Below, piece after piece: positions 8,838 to 18,206 of a stretch of 40,102 bases of DNA (its first letter is position 1; the number at the start of each line of letters is the position of its first letter). The stretch covers positions 1 through 40,102 of the forward strand of contig JAJFKI010000020.1 of assembly GCA_021773295.1 (NCBI GenBank). The letters are read 5' to 3'. Position numbers and translations under genes: made by a program. Under the pieces are notes generated by a model, which saw only the letters and a list, made by a program, of their open reading frames with translations, did not search any database and was not told the origin of the DNA. The stretch comes from Gammaproteobacteria bacterium. GTDB taxonomy: Bacteria > Pseudomonadota > Gammaproteobacteria > UBA1113.

Positions 8838-11370
8838 CCACTAAGGTTTTTAACTCGTATAAATATTCCATGGCTTGTTTAGGGCTGAGTTCATCCGGTT
8901 GAACATCTTCTAGTAGTAATATCACAGGGTGTGGTGCTGTTGTTTTGTTTATTTGAGGTTTGTCACTAAGAACTGTATGTTCTAACTCACACAGCTTTTG
9001 TTTCGCCGTGGCAATGACTGCTGCCGGCAGTCCGGCAAGTTTTGCCACTTGAATGCCATAACTTTTATTGGCGGGGCCTGCCTGCACTTTGTGTAAAAAT
9101 ACAATATCTTCATGGTGCTCTGTTGCATCCAAATGTACATTGCTAATATTGTCAAAACTCTCAGGCAACTTGGTTAATTCAAAATAATGTGTGGCAAATA
9201 AAGTAAAGGCTTTATTATGTTGTGCTAAACGTGTTGCCGAGGCCCATGCCAAGGCTAATCCATCATAAGTACTGGTGCCGCGACCGATTTCATCCAATAA
9301 TACTAAGCTTTGTTCACTGGCATAATGCATGATGTTTGCCGCTTCCGTCATTTCCACCATGAAGGTTGAACGCCCTCCGGCTAAATCATCGGCGGCACCA
9401 ATGCGGGTAAAGATACGATCGATGGGCCCAATGCTTGCGGCATCGGCGGGGATAAAACATCCCGTATAAGCCAGTAAACAGATGATTGCTGTTTGTCGCA
9501 TATACGTTGATTTACCCCCCATATTAGGACCCGTGATAATTAGCATTTTAGTCTCAGTATCCAAATGAATATCATTGGGTACGAAGGCACTCGATGCTGC
9601 GTGTTCAATCACCAAGTGACGCCCAGCCTTGATGTCAATGCAGGCTTGCTCGGTTAATTGTGGTTTGACGAGTTGTAAGCTTTGGGCTCGCTCGGCAAAG
9701 TTACACAAAACGTCTAATGTAGCTAAGCCTTGTGACATGCGTTGTAGTGGTTGCAAGCTTAAAATCAATGTTTCTAATAATTGATCATAGAGGGCTTTTT
9801 CTCGCGCCAAGGCTTTGGCATTGGCCGATAATACTTTTTCTTCGAATTGTTTTAACTCTGGCGTGATAAAGCGCTCGGCATTTTTAAGGGTTTGCCGGCG
9901 GATATAATTGTCCGGTGCGCTGGCCGCTTGAGTGCGGCTGATTTCAATGTAATAACCATGGACTTTGTTATAACCCACTTTAAGGTTGGCTAAGCCCGTT
10001 CGTTTCTTCTCATCGTTTTCTAAATCAATTAAAAATTGATTGGCATGCTTGCTGATATCTCGCAATTCATCAAGCTCGGCGTCAAAGCCTGCCCCAATCA
10101 CACCACCATCGCGAATAATCACCGGCGGATTATCGATAATGGCTTTTTCTAACAGCGCCAATGTTTCAGGGAACTCATTAATGCACTGGCGTAATTGTTG
10201 TAATAATTCAGTATTGCTTGGTTTAAGTAAGGTTTGCACCTCTGGAAGGGCCGCTAAACCTTCACGTAGTTTCAGTAAATCCCTGGGTCTAGCAGATTTC
10301 AAAGCAATGCGAGCAATGATTCGTTCTAAATCACCAATGGGTTTTAATAAACACTTAATATCATTACATAACTCTTTATCGATTAAGTCCTTAACAGCAG
10401 CGTGCCTGGCAGAAACAATGTTGATGTGGCGCAAGGGCTGTAATAGCCAGCGTTTTAACAAACGACTCCCCATGGGCGTATTGGTTTTATCCAGCACATT
10501 CACCAGCGTATGTTCATGGCCACCGCGAATGTTTTGTGTGATTTCTAAATTACGTTGCGTTGACGCATCTAAAATAATGCGCGTATCATTTTGCTCCACT
10601 TGTAATTGCTGAATGTGGGGCAGGGCAGTGCGCTGTGTCATGTGCGTGTACTGCATTAAACTGCCACTAGCTGCTAAGGCCAAGGATGCCCGATCCACTT
10701 CAAAAGCCATTAAGTCTTGGCAATTTAATTGTTCGCACAGTAAGCGCGTGCCTAAGTCACTACAATATTCCCAAGCTGGGCGACGGGTAATGCCATGATG
10801 CTTGATAGCTAATGGCGATGTATCAGCTAATAATAATTCTGCTGGTTTCAAGCGTTCTAACTCTGTGTGTAAAGCTTCAATGCCAGTGACTTGTTGCAAG
10901 CTGATAAGACCCGCACTCATATCTAAGGTCGCAATACCATAATGTTCACCGTCTTCGGCGATGGCTGTGAGTAAATTATCTTGCTTATCGCTGAGCAGGG
11001 CTTCATCACTCACCGTGCCAGGCGTGATAATGCGCATGACTTTGCGTTCAACAGGACCTTTGCTGGCAGCGGGATCGCCCACTTGCTCACAAATTGCCAC
11101 CGACTCACCTAGCGTTACTAACTTCGCTAAATAATTTTCCACCGCATGATAAGGCACGCCGGCCATGGCAATGGGTTCACCCGCCGATTGCCCACGTTTA
11201 GTTAAAGTGAGACCCAGTAATTCGGCAGCACGTTTGGCATCGTCAAAAAACAATTCATAAAAATCCCCCATGCGATAAAACAATAAAATATCGGGAAACT
11301 CCGCCTTAATTTTTAAGTACTGTTGCATCATCGGCGTATGTTGTGCTATTGAAGGAGCAGTTATGGTCAT
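8815..11370 (-). CDS. mutS: DNA mismatch repair ATPase MutS
   Basis: An 851-residue MutS of normal length. The N-terminal mismatch-recognition domain includes the conserved [11 protein letters not shown] near residues 29-39, whose Phe stacks on the mismatched base. The C-terminal ABC-type ATPase has Walker [10 protein letters not shown] at 614-622, Walker B with [12 protein letters not shown], and the downstream ATHYFEL switch. It recognises base mismatches and small loops and recruits MutL. The ATG at 11370 follows TAGGA. It is divergent from pncC with only 23 bp between the start codons, so each promoter must sit inside the neighbouring gene. The 3' end overlaps the squalene-synthase-fold gene. 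Confidence 0.98.
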   Translation of the reverse strand: MTITAPSIAQHTPMMQQYLKIKAEFPDILLFYRMGDFYELFFDDAKRAAELLGLTLTKRGQSAGEPIAMAGVPYHAVENYLAKLVTLGESVAICEQVGDPAASKGPVERKVMRIITPGTVSDEALLSDKQDNLLTAIAEDGEHYGIATLDMSAGLISLQQVTGIEALHTELERLKPAELLLADTSPLAIKHHGITRRPAWEYCSDLGTRLLCEQLNCQDLMAFEVDRASLALAASGSLMQYTHMTQRTALPHIQQLQVEQNDTRIILDASTQRNLEITQNIRGGHEHTLVNVLDKTNTPMGSRLLKRWLLQPLRHINIVSARHAAVKDLIDKELCNDIKCLLKPIGDLERIIARIALKSARPRDLLKLREGLAALPEVQTLLKPSNTELLQQLRQCINEFPETLALLEKAIIDNPPVIIRDGGVIGAGFDAELDELRDISKHANQFLIDLENDEKKRTGLANLKVGYNKVHGYYIEISRTQAASAPDNYIRRQTLKNAERFITPELKQFEEKVLSANAKALAREKALYDQLLETLILSLQPLQRMSQGLATLDVLCNFAERAQSLQLVKPQLTEQACIDIKAGRHLVIEHAASSAFVPNDIHLDTETKMLIITGPNMGGKSTYMRQTAIICLLAYTGCFIPADAASIGPIDRIFTRIGAADDLAGGRSTFMVEMTEAANIMHYASEQSLVLLDEIGRGTSTYDGLALAWASATRLAQHNKAFTLFATHYFELTKLPESFDNISNVHLDATEHHEDIVFLHKVQAGPANKSYGIQVAKLAGLPAAVIATAKQKLCELEHTVLSDKPQINKTTAPHPVILLLEDVQPDELSPKQAMEYLYELKTLVDVEDASD

Positions 11371-11393
11371 TCGTTAGTTCCTATAAGGTATCT

Positions 11394-11876
11394 ATGAGTA
11401 GTGTCGAGCTAGCCACCAAATTGGGGGCTATTCTACAGCAACAGAATAAAATGTTAACCACGGCAGAATCTTGCACAGGTGGCTGGGCAGCCCAAGCGGT
11501 TACTGCGGTTGCCGGCAGCTCTCATTGGTTTGAGCGAGGTTTTGTCACTTATTCAAATTTAGCCAAACAAGAAATGCTCGGTGTTAGTGCTAAAATCTTG
11601 TCGCAACAAGGTGCGGTGAGTGAAGCAACGGCACAGGCCATGGCCCTTGGTGCATTGCAGCACAGTCAAGCTCACGTCAGCATCGCTACAACAGGAATTG
11701 CCGGCCCCGATGGCGGCAGTGATACCAAACCTGTCGGTATGGTTTGGTTTGCCTGGGGATTGTCAGAGGCAAACATTGTGACTAAAAAATGTGTGTTTGA
11801 TGGCGATAGGGAAGCCGTACGACGACAAGCCGTAGAATATGCCTTAAGTGAGCTCGTCACGTTGATATCATTGTGA
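11394..11876 (+). CDS. pncC: Nicotinamide-nucleotide amidase (CinA C-terminal domain type)
   Basis: A stand-alone 160-residue CinA C-terminal domain. It has the family signatures TTAESCTGGWAA near the N-terminus and TTGIAGPDGGSDTKPVG in the middle. It deamidates NMN to NaMN in pyridine-nucleotide salvage. The N-terminal MoCF-like domain of full CinA is absent, as in E. coli PncC. A longer frame opens at 11343, but the ATG at 11394 is preferred: it has AAGG at good spacing and matches the family N-terminus. The position immediately upstream of recA is common in gammaproteobacteria. Confidence 0.93.
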   Translation: MSSVELATKLGAILQQQNKMLTTAESCTGGWAAQAVTAVAGSSHWFERGFVTYSNLAKQEMLGVSAKILSQQGAVSEATAQAMALGALQHSQAHVSIATTGIAGPDGGSDTKPVGMVWFAWGLSEANIVTKKCVFDGDREAVRRQAVEYALSELVTLISL

Positions 11877-11885
11877 TAATCTTGC

Positions 11886-11897
11886 TGACTTAAGTCA
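11886..11897. promoter_or_regulatory. 12-bp palindrome upstream of recA
   Basis: A perfect palindrome, TGACTTAAGTCA, lies 52 bp before the recA start. It does not match the E. coli LexA box (CTG-N10-CAG), the Bacillus type or the alphaproteobacterial type. It may be a regulator site in the recA promoter or chance. Confidence 0.3.
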
Positions 11898-11949
11898 TGT
11901 GGTAAGGACTATTAGTTTTTAATTAATCAATAAATAAGAGGCAAAAAGA

Positions 11950-12993
11950 ATGGCAACAGCAATGGATGATAACAAAAAGAAAGCCTTAGCGGCAGCGCTA
12001 GGGCAAATTGAACGTCAATTCGGTAAAGGCTCAGTGATGCGTTTAGGTGATGAGCCGGCAGTATCGATTGAGCGAATTTCAACAGGTTCATTGGGATTGG
12101 ATATCGCCTTAGGTGGTGGTTTACCCAAAGGCCGTGTTGCCGAAATCTATGGTCCGGAATCTTCTGGTAAAACCACATTAACGTTACAAGTAGCGGCGGA
12201 GTGTCAAAAACAAGGTGGCACGGTTGCTTTTATTGACGCGGAGCATGCTTTAGATCCAAGTTACGCTGAAAAGCTTGGCGTGAATGTGGATGATTTGTTG
12301 GTATCTCAGCCGGATACAGGTGAGCAAGCCTTAGAAATCACTGACATGCTGGTGCGTTCAGCAGCAGTAGACGTAGTTATTGTTGACTCCGTGGCGGCTT
12401 TGACACCAAAAGCAGAAATTGAAGGAGATATGGGCGATCACCATGTGGGCTTACAAGCACGTTTGATGTCACAAGCGTTACGTAAGTTAACCGGTAACAT
12501 TAAACGTTCCAATGTGCTCGTTATTTTCATTAACCAAATTCGTATGAAGATTGGTGTCATGTTTGGTAACCCTGAAACCACCACCGGTGGTAATGCGCTG
12601 AAATTTTATTCCTCTGTACGTTTAGATATTCGTCGTACGGGTGCCATTAAAAAAGGTGACGAAGTCCTTGGCAATGAAACCAGGGTCAAAGTGGTTAAAA
12701 ACAAAGTGTCACCACCTTTCAAAATTGCTGAGTTTGATATCCTGTATGGTGAAGGTATTTCACTGTTAGGTGAAGTGATCGACTTAGGTGTTAAACAAAA
12801 GCTTGTTGAAAAATCAGGTGCTTGGTATAGCTATAATGGTGAGCGTTTGGGGCAGGGCAAAGATAATGTCCGTACTTTCTTGAAAGAGAACCCAGAGATT
12901 GCCAATGACATTGAAACACAATTACGTGAAGCATTAGTACCAAAAACAACAGCGGCCGAAGAAGAAGAGACACTTGAGGAGGCTCAGGCCTGA
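11950..12993 (+). CDS. recA: Recombinase RecA
   Basis: A 347-residue RecA with the ATP-binding loop GPESSGKT at 68-75, the conserved [15 protein letters not shown] segment (part of the L2 region), the [12 protein letters not shown] core, and an acidic C-terminal tail ([11 protein letters not shown]) that tunes activity. It forms the nucleoprotein filament for homologous recombination and DNA repair. AGAGG lies upstream of the ATG. No LexA-type operator is visible in the 73-bp upstream gap. Legionella is reported to lack lexA, which would fit. recX follows closely, as in many gammaproteobacteria. Confidence 0.99.
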   Translation: MATAMDDNKKKALAAALGQIERQFGKGSVMRLGDEPAVSIERISTGSLGLDIALGGGLPKGRVAEIYGPESSGKTTLTLQVAAECQKQGGTVAFIDAEHALDPSYAEKLGVNVDDLLVSQPDTGEQALEITDMLVRSAAVDVVIVDSVAALTPKAEIEGDMGDHHVGLQARLMSQALRKLTGNIKRSNVLVIFINQIRMKIGVMFGNPETTTGGNALKFYSSVRLDIRRTGAIKKGDEVLGNETRVKVVKNKVSPPFKIAEFDILYGEGISLLGEVIDLGVKQKLVEKSGAWYSYNGERLGQGKDNVRTFLKENPEIANDIETQLREALVPKTTAAEEEETLEEAQA

Positions 12994-13016
12994 GACTACT
13001 CTTAGACAAAACTGCG

Positions 13017-13460
13017 ATGCGGCGAGCGGCAATGGATTTGTTGGCTCGCCGTGAGCATTCCCGCGGCGAACTCATGCAAAAGCTTGGGGAAAAAGTAGAA
13101 GATAGGGATTTATTAGCAATGGTATTGGATGCATTGCAACAACAAGGATTATTAAGCGATAGCCGTTTTGCGGAGAACTATATCCGCTATCGTCGCCGCA
13201 AAGGCTTTGGGCCTTTGCGCATTAAGATGGAATTAAAAACTAAACACGTCAGTGATGAAATCATTGAGCAATTGTTGAGCTCGGGTTATAATGACTGGCT
13301 TGACAGTTTAACAATGGTTTGGCAAAAGAAATTCGGTCCCGATAAACCCAGTGATTACACGATAAAAGCAAAGCAAATGCGCTTTTTGCAAAACAAAGGT
13401 TTTTCCCCCGAGCAAATCAATTTATTTTTCAGAGTAACGAGTAATGAAAACAAGTGCTGA
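13017..13460 (+). CDS. recX: Regulatory protein RecX
   Basis: A RecX/OraA-family modulator that binds and dampens RecA filaments. It has the family signatures [12 protein letters not shown] near the N-terminus and [20 protein letters not shown] in the middle, and about 147 residues is normal. The start is uncertain. ATG 13017 has no good ribosome site. An in-frame CTG at 12990, overlapping the recA stop, sits 7 bases after GAGGAGG and would add nine residues. The end overlaps the alaS start by 17 bp, so recA, recX and alaS may be partly cotranscribed. Confidence 0.93.
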   Translation: MRRAAMDLLARREHSRGELMQKLGEKVEDRDLLAMVLDALQQQGLLSDSRFAENYIRYRRRKGFGPLRIKMELKTKHVSDEIIEQLLSSGYNDWLDSLTMVWQKKFGPDKPSDYTIKAKQMRFLQNKGFSPEQINLFFRVTSNENKC

Positions 13461-16044
13461 GATACGACAATTATTTTTAGATTATTTTGCGAAGCGGCAA
13501 CATGAAATCGTGCCGTCCAGTTCGCTTGTTCCGAGTAATGATCCCTCCTTATTATTTACCAATGCCGGTATGGTGCAATTCAAAGATATATTCCTTGGGC
13601 AAGAGCAACGGCCTTACACCCGCGCCACATCATCACAGCGTTGTGTGCGTGCAGGAGGTAAGCATAATGATTTAGAAAATGTAGGTTATACGGCGCGCCA
13701 TCATACCTTTTTTGAAATGCTGGGAAACTTTAGCTTCGGTGATTATTTCAAACGTGAAGCGATTCAATTTGCTTGGGAATTTTTAACGGATGTGGTTGGC
13801 TTACCACCGGAGAAATTATGGATCACGGTTTATCATGAAGACGATGAGGCAGCGAGTATTTGGCTGGATGAATTGAAAGTCGACAAAAAGCGTTTCTCTC
13901 GTTGTGGTGAAGCTGATAATTTTTGGTCTATGGGTGATACGGGTCCTTGTGGTCCTTGTAGTGAAATCTTTTATGATCATGGTGCAGATATTCCAGGAGG
14001 TCCTCCAGGCTCTCCTGATCAAGAGGGTGATCGCTATATTGAAATTTGGAACTTAGTCTTCATGCAATATGATCGCTTAAGCAATGGTGAAGTGCAGCCT
14101 TTGCCAAAACCATCCGTAGATACCGGCATGGGTTTAGAACGTTTATGCGCTGTGTTGCAAGGGGTGCATAACAACTATGATACCGATTTATTTATTCCAA
14201 TTATTAAGGCTGTGGCGGCATATGCGGGCAAGAAGGATTTGCAAAACACTTCGATGCGAGTGATTGCCGATCACATCCGTTCTAGCGCTTTTTTGATTCT
14301 TGATGGTGTTATTCCTTCTAACGAAGGACGTGGTTATGTGTTGAGGCGCATTATTCGTCGCGCCATCCGTCATGGGCATAAACTAGGGCTTCGTGAAAAA
14401 TTCTTTTATATTCTGGTTAAGCCTCTGGTCGGAGTTATGGGAGATGCCTATCCTGAATTAATTCGCTCACAAGAACATATCAAGCATATTCTAGCCCAGG
14501 AAGAAGAACAGTTTGCAAATACACTTGAACAAGGATTAAAAATCTTTGAGCAAAGCATAGAAGGCTTGAAAGATAAGATCATTCCAGGTGATGTGATTTT
14601 CAAACTCTATGACACCTATGGTTTTCCACCGGATTTAACGGGAGACATTGCCAGAGAAAAACAATTAAGTTTAGACATGACAGGCTTCGAAGCCTGTATG
14701 CAACAACAGCGCGAACAATCACAACAGGGCAGCCAGTTTTCTGTGGATTACCATGACGTGGTAACGATAGAAGGTAAAACGGAGTTCTCAGGTTATACCA
14801 CGACGCGACAAGAAGCCCAAATCATGGCGATTCTCAAAGAGGGCAAAGAGGCTACTGAACTAAATGAAGGTGAGACGGGCGTAATTTTTTTAGCGCAAAC
14901 ACCTTTCTACGCTGAAAGTGGTGGTCAAGTGGGTGATAAAGGTTTATTAGAACAAGGCAGTCGTCGCTTTGAAGTGCATGATACACAAAAACAAAAAAAA
15001 TTATTTGCTCATATTGGGAAAATGACCAGTGGTAGTTTTAAAGTAGGTGATAACTTGCAAGCAGAAGTGGATGCGTCTAAGCGTCAAGCTACTGCATTGA
15101 ACCACACGGCCACTCACTTATTGCATGCAGCTTTGCGTCATGTTTTAGGTGATCATGTTATGCAAAAAGGCTCCTTAGTCGATGCTGAAAGATTACGTTT
15201 CGACTTTTCACACCTCACAGCTATCGCGCCGGCAGATCTTATTAAAATAGAAGACATGGTGAATGCTAAAATCCGTGAAAATATTGCTGTGGAAACAAAA
15301 ATTATGTCTGCCGACCAAGCTATTGCCGAGGGTGCGGTGGCTTTATTTGGTGAAAAATATGAAGACCAAGTGCGGGTATTGGAAATTGGTGATTTCTCTG
15401 TTGAACTTTGCGGTGGTACGCATGTGAAACGTACGGGTGATATTGGACTGTTTAAAATCATTAGTGAGGCAGGGATTTCTGCCGGGATCCGTCGCCTTGA
15501 GGCTATCACCGGCCAGGTTGCGTTGCAATGGGCGCGCTCTGCGGGAGCACATTTATCCCAAGCAGCCAATACGTTAAAAGCCAAGCCTGCCACAGTAAAA
15601 GACAAAATCAATGAATTAATGGCAAAAAATAAAGCCTTAGAGAAAGCAAATGCACAATTAACTGCTAAACTGATGGCTGGAAAGAGCGAAGACTTAGTGT
15701 CCACAGCTCAAGAAATCAATGGCTTAAAGGTCATCGTGTCAACGGTGACTGCGGATGCTAAGGCCCTACGCGATATGGTGGATCAGTTAAAAAATAAGCT
15801 GGGTTCGGGAGTTGTGGTGCTAGCAACGGTCAATGACAGCAAAATAAGTATGATTGCTGGAGTCACAAAGGATGTGACCGATAGAGTTCACGCCGGAAAG
15901 TTGGTACAATATGTGGCCAACCAAGTCGGAGGCAAGGGCGGTGGTCGCCCTGATATGGCGCAAGGGGGTGGGACCAAGCCCCAAGATTTGCCAATGGCAC
16001 TGGAATCAGTACAGGCGTGGGTTAAAGATAAGGTAGGGCAGTAA
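13444..16044 (+). CDS. alaS: Alanine--tRNA ligase
   Basis: An 866-residue, full-length AlaRS. The N-terminal class II catalytic core contains the opening [20 protein letters not shown] and the conserved [14 protein letters not shown]. The editing domain carries the zinc-site motifs HTATHLLH (about residue 553 onward) and CGGTHV (Cys 656), which deacylate Ser- and Gly-tRNA(Ala). The C-terminal C-Ala domain ends with [15 protein letters not shown], typical of the family. The start codon lies inside the end of recX, and the stop codon directly abuts the lysC ATG, so expression is probably linked across the block. Confidence 0.99.
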   Translation: MKTSAEIRQLFLDYFAKRQHEIVPSSSLVPSNDPSLLFTNAGMVQFKDIFLGQEQRPYTRATSSQRCVRAGGKHNDLENVGYTARHHTFFEMLGNFSFGDYFKREAIQFAWEFLTDVVGLPPEKLWITVYHEDDEAASIWLDELKVDKKRFSRCGEADNFWSMGDTGPCGPCSEIFYDHGADIPGGPPGSPDQEGDRYIEIWNLVFMQYDRLSNGEVQPLPKPSVDTGMGLERLCAVLQGVHNNYDTDLFIPIIKAVAAYAGKKDLQNTSMRVIADHIRSSAFLILDGVIPSNEGRGYVLRRIIRRAIRHGHKLGLREKFFYILVKPLVGVMGDAYPELIRSQEHIKHILAQEEEQFANTLEQGLKIFEQSIEGLKDKIIPGDVIFKLYDTYGFPPDLTGDIAREKQLSLDMTGFEACMQQQREQSQQGSQFSVDYHDVVTIEGKTEFSGYTTTRQEAQIMAILKEGKEATELNEGETGVIFLAQTPFYAESGGQVGDKGLLEQGSRRFEVHDTQKQKKLFAHIGKMTSGSFKVGDNLQAEVDASKRQATALNHTATHLLHAALRHVLGDHVMQKGSLVDAERLRFDFSHLTAIAPADLIKIEDMVNAKIRENIAVETKIMSADQAIAEGAVALFGEKYEDQVRVLEIGDFSVELCGGTHVKRTGDIGLFKIISEAGISAGIRRLEAITGQVALQWARSAGAHLSQAANTLKAKPATVKDKINELMAKNKALEKANAQLTAKLMAGKSEDLVSTAQEINGLKVIVSTVTADAKALRDMVDQLKNKLGSGVVVLATVNDSKISMIAGVTKDVTDRVHAGKLVQYVANQVGGKGGGRPDMAQGGGTKPQDLPMALESVQAWVKDKVGQ

Positions 16045-17343
16045 ATGTCATTAATTGTTCAAAAATATGGTGGAACGTCAGTAGGTAGTTTGGCCCGCAT
16101 TCGCCATGTGGCTGATAAAGTCATTGCTGCGAAAGAAGCGGGGCATGATGTTGTGGTAGTTGTGTCTGCCATGAGTGGTGATACCGACAGGCTGGTTGAC
16201 TTAGCCTATGGCATTGCTGTGGAACCCTGTGGTCGAGAGTATGCCATGTTAGTGTCCACGGGTGAACAAGTGTCCATGTCCTTATTGGCCATGTGCCTGG
16301 TGGAGCAAGGCCACCAAGCCGTTTCTATGACGGGATGGCAAGCCGGTATTTTCACCGATGAACTCTCTCGCAAAGCGCGTATTACCGATGTTGATAATAG
16401 TAATGTAAATAAACAGCTTGCAAATGGCAATATTGTGATTGTAGCCGGTTTCCAAGGCATTGATGAACAAGGTAATATTACCACCTTAGGGCGCGGAGGC
16501 TCGGATACTACGGCGGTAGCATTGGCAGCAAGCCTGGAAGCAGATGAGTGCCAAATATACACAGATGTGGATGGCGTCTATACAGCAGATCCACGGGTCG
16601 TCCCTGAAGCACGCCGCTTACCCCAAATCACCTTCGAAGAAATGCTGGAAATGGCCGGCGTTGGGGCAAAAGTATTGCAAAAGCGTGCGGTCGAAGTGGC
16701 GGGCAAATTAAAAGCCCCCCTACGCGTCTTATCTAGTTTTGAAGAAGGTCCAGGCACCTTAATTACATTCGAGGAAAGTCCTATGGAAAAACCTGTCGTT
16801 TCTGGCATTGCATTTAACCGAAATGAGGCTAAGCTTACCGTGGTGGGCGTTCCTGACAAACCTGGAATAGCCTCAAAAATTCTCGCTCCAATAGGCCTAG
16901 CGAACATTGATGTGGATATGATTATCCAGAATGTATCGGCTGATGGGGGCACAGATTTTACTTTTACCGTTGGACGGGAAGAGTATCAACAAGCACATGA
17001 TATCTTAAAGGCTGTGGCTAAAGAGATAGGTGCGAAGGGTGTTCGTGGCAACCAAAAGATTGCCAAAATATCACTGGTCGGTGTCGGTATGCGTACAAAT
17101 TCTGGTGTTGCGCAGAAGATGTTCACTATTTTAGGTGCGGAAAATATCAATATTCAATTGGTTTCCACTTCTGAAATTAAAGTCACCGTGGTGATTGATG
17201 AAAAGTACATGGAGCTCGGTGTAAGAGCGCTACATGCAGGGTTTGAGCTTGGCGTTGAGCCAAAGGAGGAATTTGACCCGATTAAGCCTAATGTAGCGTC
17301 TAAAAATGCCGCTAGTACTGCAACGGATGAAAAATTAATCTGA
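16045..17343 (+). CDS. lysC: Aspartokinase
   Basis: A 432-residue monofunctional aspartate kinase, the first step toward lysine, diaminopimelate, threonine and methionine. The kinase domain begins with QKYGGTSVGS and includes GRGGSDTTAVALA and TDVDGVYTADPR. Two ACT domains (about residues 265-410) provide feedback control by lysine and/or threonine. No homoserine dehydrogenase domain is attached. Its ATG follows the alaS stop with no intervening base, so translational coupling is expected. The lysC-csrA order is typical of Legionella/Coxiella-like and pseudomonad genomes. Confidence 0.98.
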   Translation: MSLIVQKYGGTSVGSLARIRHVADKVIAAKEAGHDVVVVVSAMSGDTDRLVDLAYGIAVEPCGREYAMLVSTGEQVSMSLLAMCLVEQGHQAVSMTGWQAGIFTDELSRKARITDVDNSNVNKQLANGNIVIVAGFQGIDEQGNITTLGRGGSDTTAVALAASLEADECQIYTDVDGVYTADPRVVPEARRLPQITFEEMLEMAGVGAKVLQKRAVEVAGKLKAPLRVLSSFEEGPGTLITFEESPMEKPVVSGIAFNRNEAKLTVVGVPDKPGIASKILAPIGLANIDVDMIIQNVSADGGTDFTFTVGREEYQQAHDILKAVAKEIGAKGVRGNQKIAKISLVGVGMRTNSGVAQKMFTILGAENINIQLVSTSEIKVTVVIDEKYMELGVRALHAGFELGVEPKEEFDPIKPNVASKNAASTATDEKLI

Positions 17344-17374
17344 AATGCTTAATTTTTTGTTAATCTTGGGACTC

Positions 17375-17380
17375 TATAAT
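17375..17380 (+). promoter_or_regulatory. Candidate -10 element of a csrA promoter
   Basis: A perfect TATAAT lies about 105 bp upstream of csrA, inside the lysC-csrA gap. No convincing -35 is placed 16-18 bp before it. The long leader contains GGA triplets (in GTGGATG and in the ribosome site AAGGAGG), the core of CsrA-binding sites, so autoregulation is plausible. Confidence 0.4.
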
Positions 17381-17486
17381 GAGCCCCGTAGAATGTTTAC
17401 TAACCAAACAGTTGTGAAGCCGACATTTGCACAGGGTGATGGAATCGTCACAGAGTGTGGATGAACCGGGATAAGGAGGTTTTAGA

Positions 17487-17702
17487 ATGCTAATTTTAAC
17501 CAGACGTATTGGTGAGACTTTAATCATTGGTGACGACGTCACCGTAACCGTTTTAGGGGTTAAAGGTAACCAAGTACGCATCGGCGTTAACGCGCCAAAA
17601 GAAGTTTCCGTCCATCGTGAGGAAATTTACTTGCGTATCCAGCAAGAAAAAGAAGCGAAGCAATCCACAAGCGATCACCCCACCGAAGAAGAAGCCAATT
17701 AG
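17487..17702 (+). CDS. csrA: Carbon storage regulator CsrA
   Basis: A 71-residue RNA-binding post-transcriptional regulator. The sequence [16 protein letters not shown], the [12 protein letters not shown] core and the RNA-contacting VHREEIY helix start are canonical, including Arg 44-type and Leu 4-type contacts. CsrA dimers bind GGA-containing mRNA leaders. In Legionella and Coxiella relatives they control the switch between replicative and transmissive phases. A strong AAGGAGG precedes the ATG and itself contains GGA. The C-terminal tail is polar and acidic (HPTEEEAN). Confidence 0.98.
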   Translation: MLILTRRIGETLIIGDDVTVTVLGVKGNQVRIGVNAPKEVSVHREEIYLRIQQEKEAKQSTSDHPTEEEAN

Positions 17703-17739
17703 GCTTATTTTTCCACTTTTATTTACCCTTCCAATCGGC

Positions 17740-17745
17740 TATACT
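17740..17745 (+). promoter_or_regulatory. Candidate -10 of the tRNA promoter
   Basis: TATACT is followed by a GC-rich discriminator (CTCCGCCTC) 18 bp before the tRNA-Ser gene, as in stringently controlled stable-RNA promoters. The -35 region is not convincing. Confidence 0.35.
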
Positions 17746-17763
17746 CTCCGCCTCTGCAATAGC

Positions 17764-17856
17764 GGAGAGATGGCCGAGCGGCTGAAGGCGCTCCCCTGCT
17801 AAGGGAGTATGGGGTTTATAGCTCCATCGAGGGTTCGAATCCCTCTCTCTCCGCCA
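17764..17856 (+). tRNA. tRNA-Ser(GCU)
   Basis: A 93-nt class II tRNA with encoded CCA. The acceptor GGAGAGA pairs with TCTCTCC, the anticodon stem CTCCC/GGGAG encloses loop CTGCTAA with anticodon GCT at 17798-17800, a long variable arm follows (TATGGGGTTTATAGCTCCAT), and the T-arm has GGTTCGAAT. It reads AGC/AGU serine codons. It lies just downstream of csrA and 29 bp before tRNA-Arg. Confidence 0.98.
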
Positions 17857-17885
17857 AGTCAGAGAAATACCTTCATATATATAGT

Positions 17886-17962
17886 GCGCCCGTAGCTCAG
17901 CTGGATAGAGTACTCGGCTACGAACCGAGCGGTCGGGAGTTCGAATCTCTCCGGGCGCGCCA
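17886..17962 (+). tRNA. tRNA-Arg(ACG)
   Basis: A complete 77-nt tRNA with encoded CCA. The acceptor GCGCCCG pairs with CGGGCGC, and the anticodon stem CTCGG/CCGAG encloses CTACGAA with anticodon ACG at 17920-17922, which would be edited to inosine. Its 3' 45 bases are duplicated exactly at 26728-26772, marking it as the integration target of a genomic island. Confidence 0.98.
17918..17962 (+). repeat. attL: tRNA-Arg 3' end, island boundary
   Basis: From the anticodon loop to the CCA end, these 45 bases are identical to 26728-26772 in direct orientation. This is the classic footprint of tyrosine-integrase insertion into a tRNA gene. The copy here is within the complete functional tRNA. The next 29 bases are also similar to those after the distal copy (23 of 29 by eye, with a small offset). 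Confidence 0.9.
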
Positions 17963-18027
17963 AAATATCAATAAAATCAAGAAGTTATAGCGCTTAACGC
18001 TGTTTTTGTAACTATTCAGGTGCCAGC

Positions 18028-18168
18028 TCACGCATCAAACATAACTGGTTGATTTTCAATAGCATTTTGTAGGGCCTCAAGAATAGACGTGCCTTGCTTT
18101 TTCGCCGAAGAAATATACCCTCGGATCCGGCAAAAGTGTTCTACCCCTTGAAGGGTTTGTGTATAATA
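18028..18168 (-). pseudogene. Transposase C-terminal remnant (IS66-like)
   Basis: The minus strand encodes an open tail TLQGVEHFCRIRGYIS, then AKKQGTSILEALQNA, ending in VMFDA and a stop at 18028. The pattern RIRGYIS-x-x-KKQG-x-x-x-L-x-AL is typical of the C-terminal end of IS66-type DDE transposases. Only about 45 residues survive. The upstream part is missing, and the giant gene begins just beyond it on the other strand. It indicates an older insertion right beside the tRNA attachment site. The family call is by motif recall only. Confidence 0.55.
18162..18167 (+). promoter_or_regulatory. Candidate -10 element for the giant island gene
   Basis: A perfect TATAAT lies 39 bp before the ATG at 18207. 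A second TATAAT (18199-18204) lies too close to the start codon unless the transcript is nearly leaderless. No clear -35 is seen for either. The only purine-rich site (AGGA, 18191-18194) is 12 bases from the ATG, so translation initiation may be weak. Confidence 0.3.
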
Positions 18169-18206
18169 TGCACTAACAGCAAAGCAGCTTAGGAATGATA
18201 TAATAC

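Noticed and set aside
10040..10612. A 190-codon open frame on the plus strand inside mutS
   Set aside because: It is antisense to a highly conserved gene, has no family features and reflects mutS codon bias.
11877..11949. A LexA box in front of recA
   Set aside because: No CTG-N10-CAG, Bacillus-type or alphaproteobacterial-type operator is present; only an unrelated 12-bp palindrome.
15153..15704. A 183-codon open frame antisense to alaS
   Set aside because: It shadows the conserved editing and C-Ala region; no ribosome site or recognisable protein.
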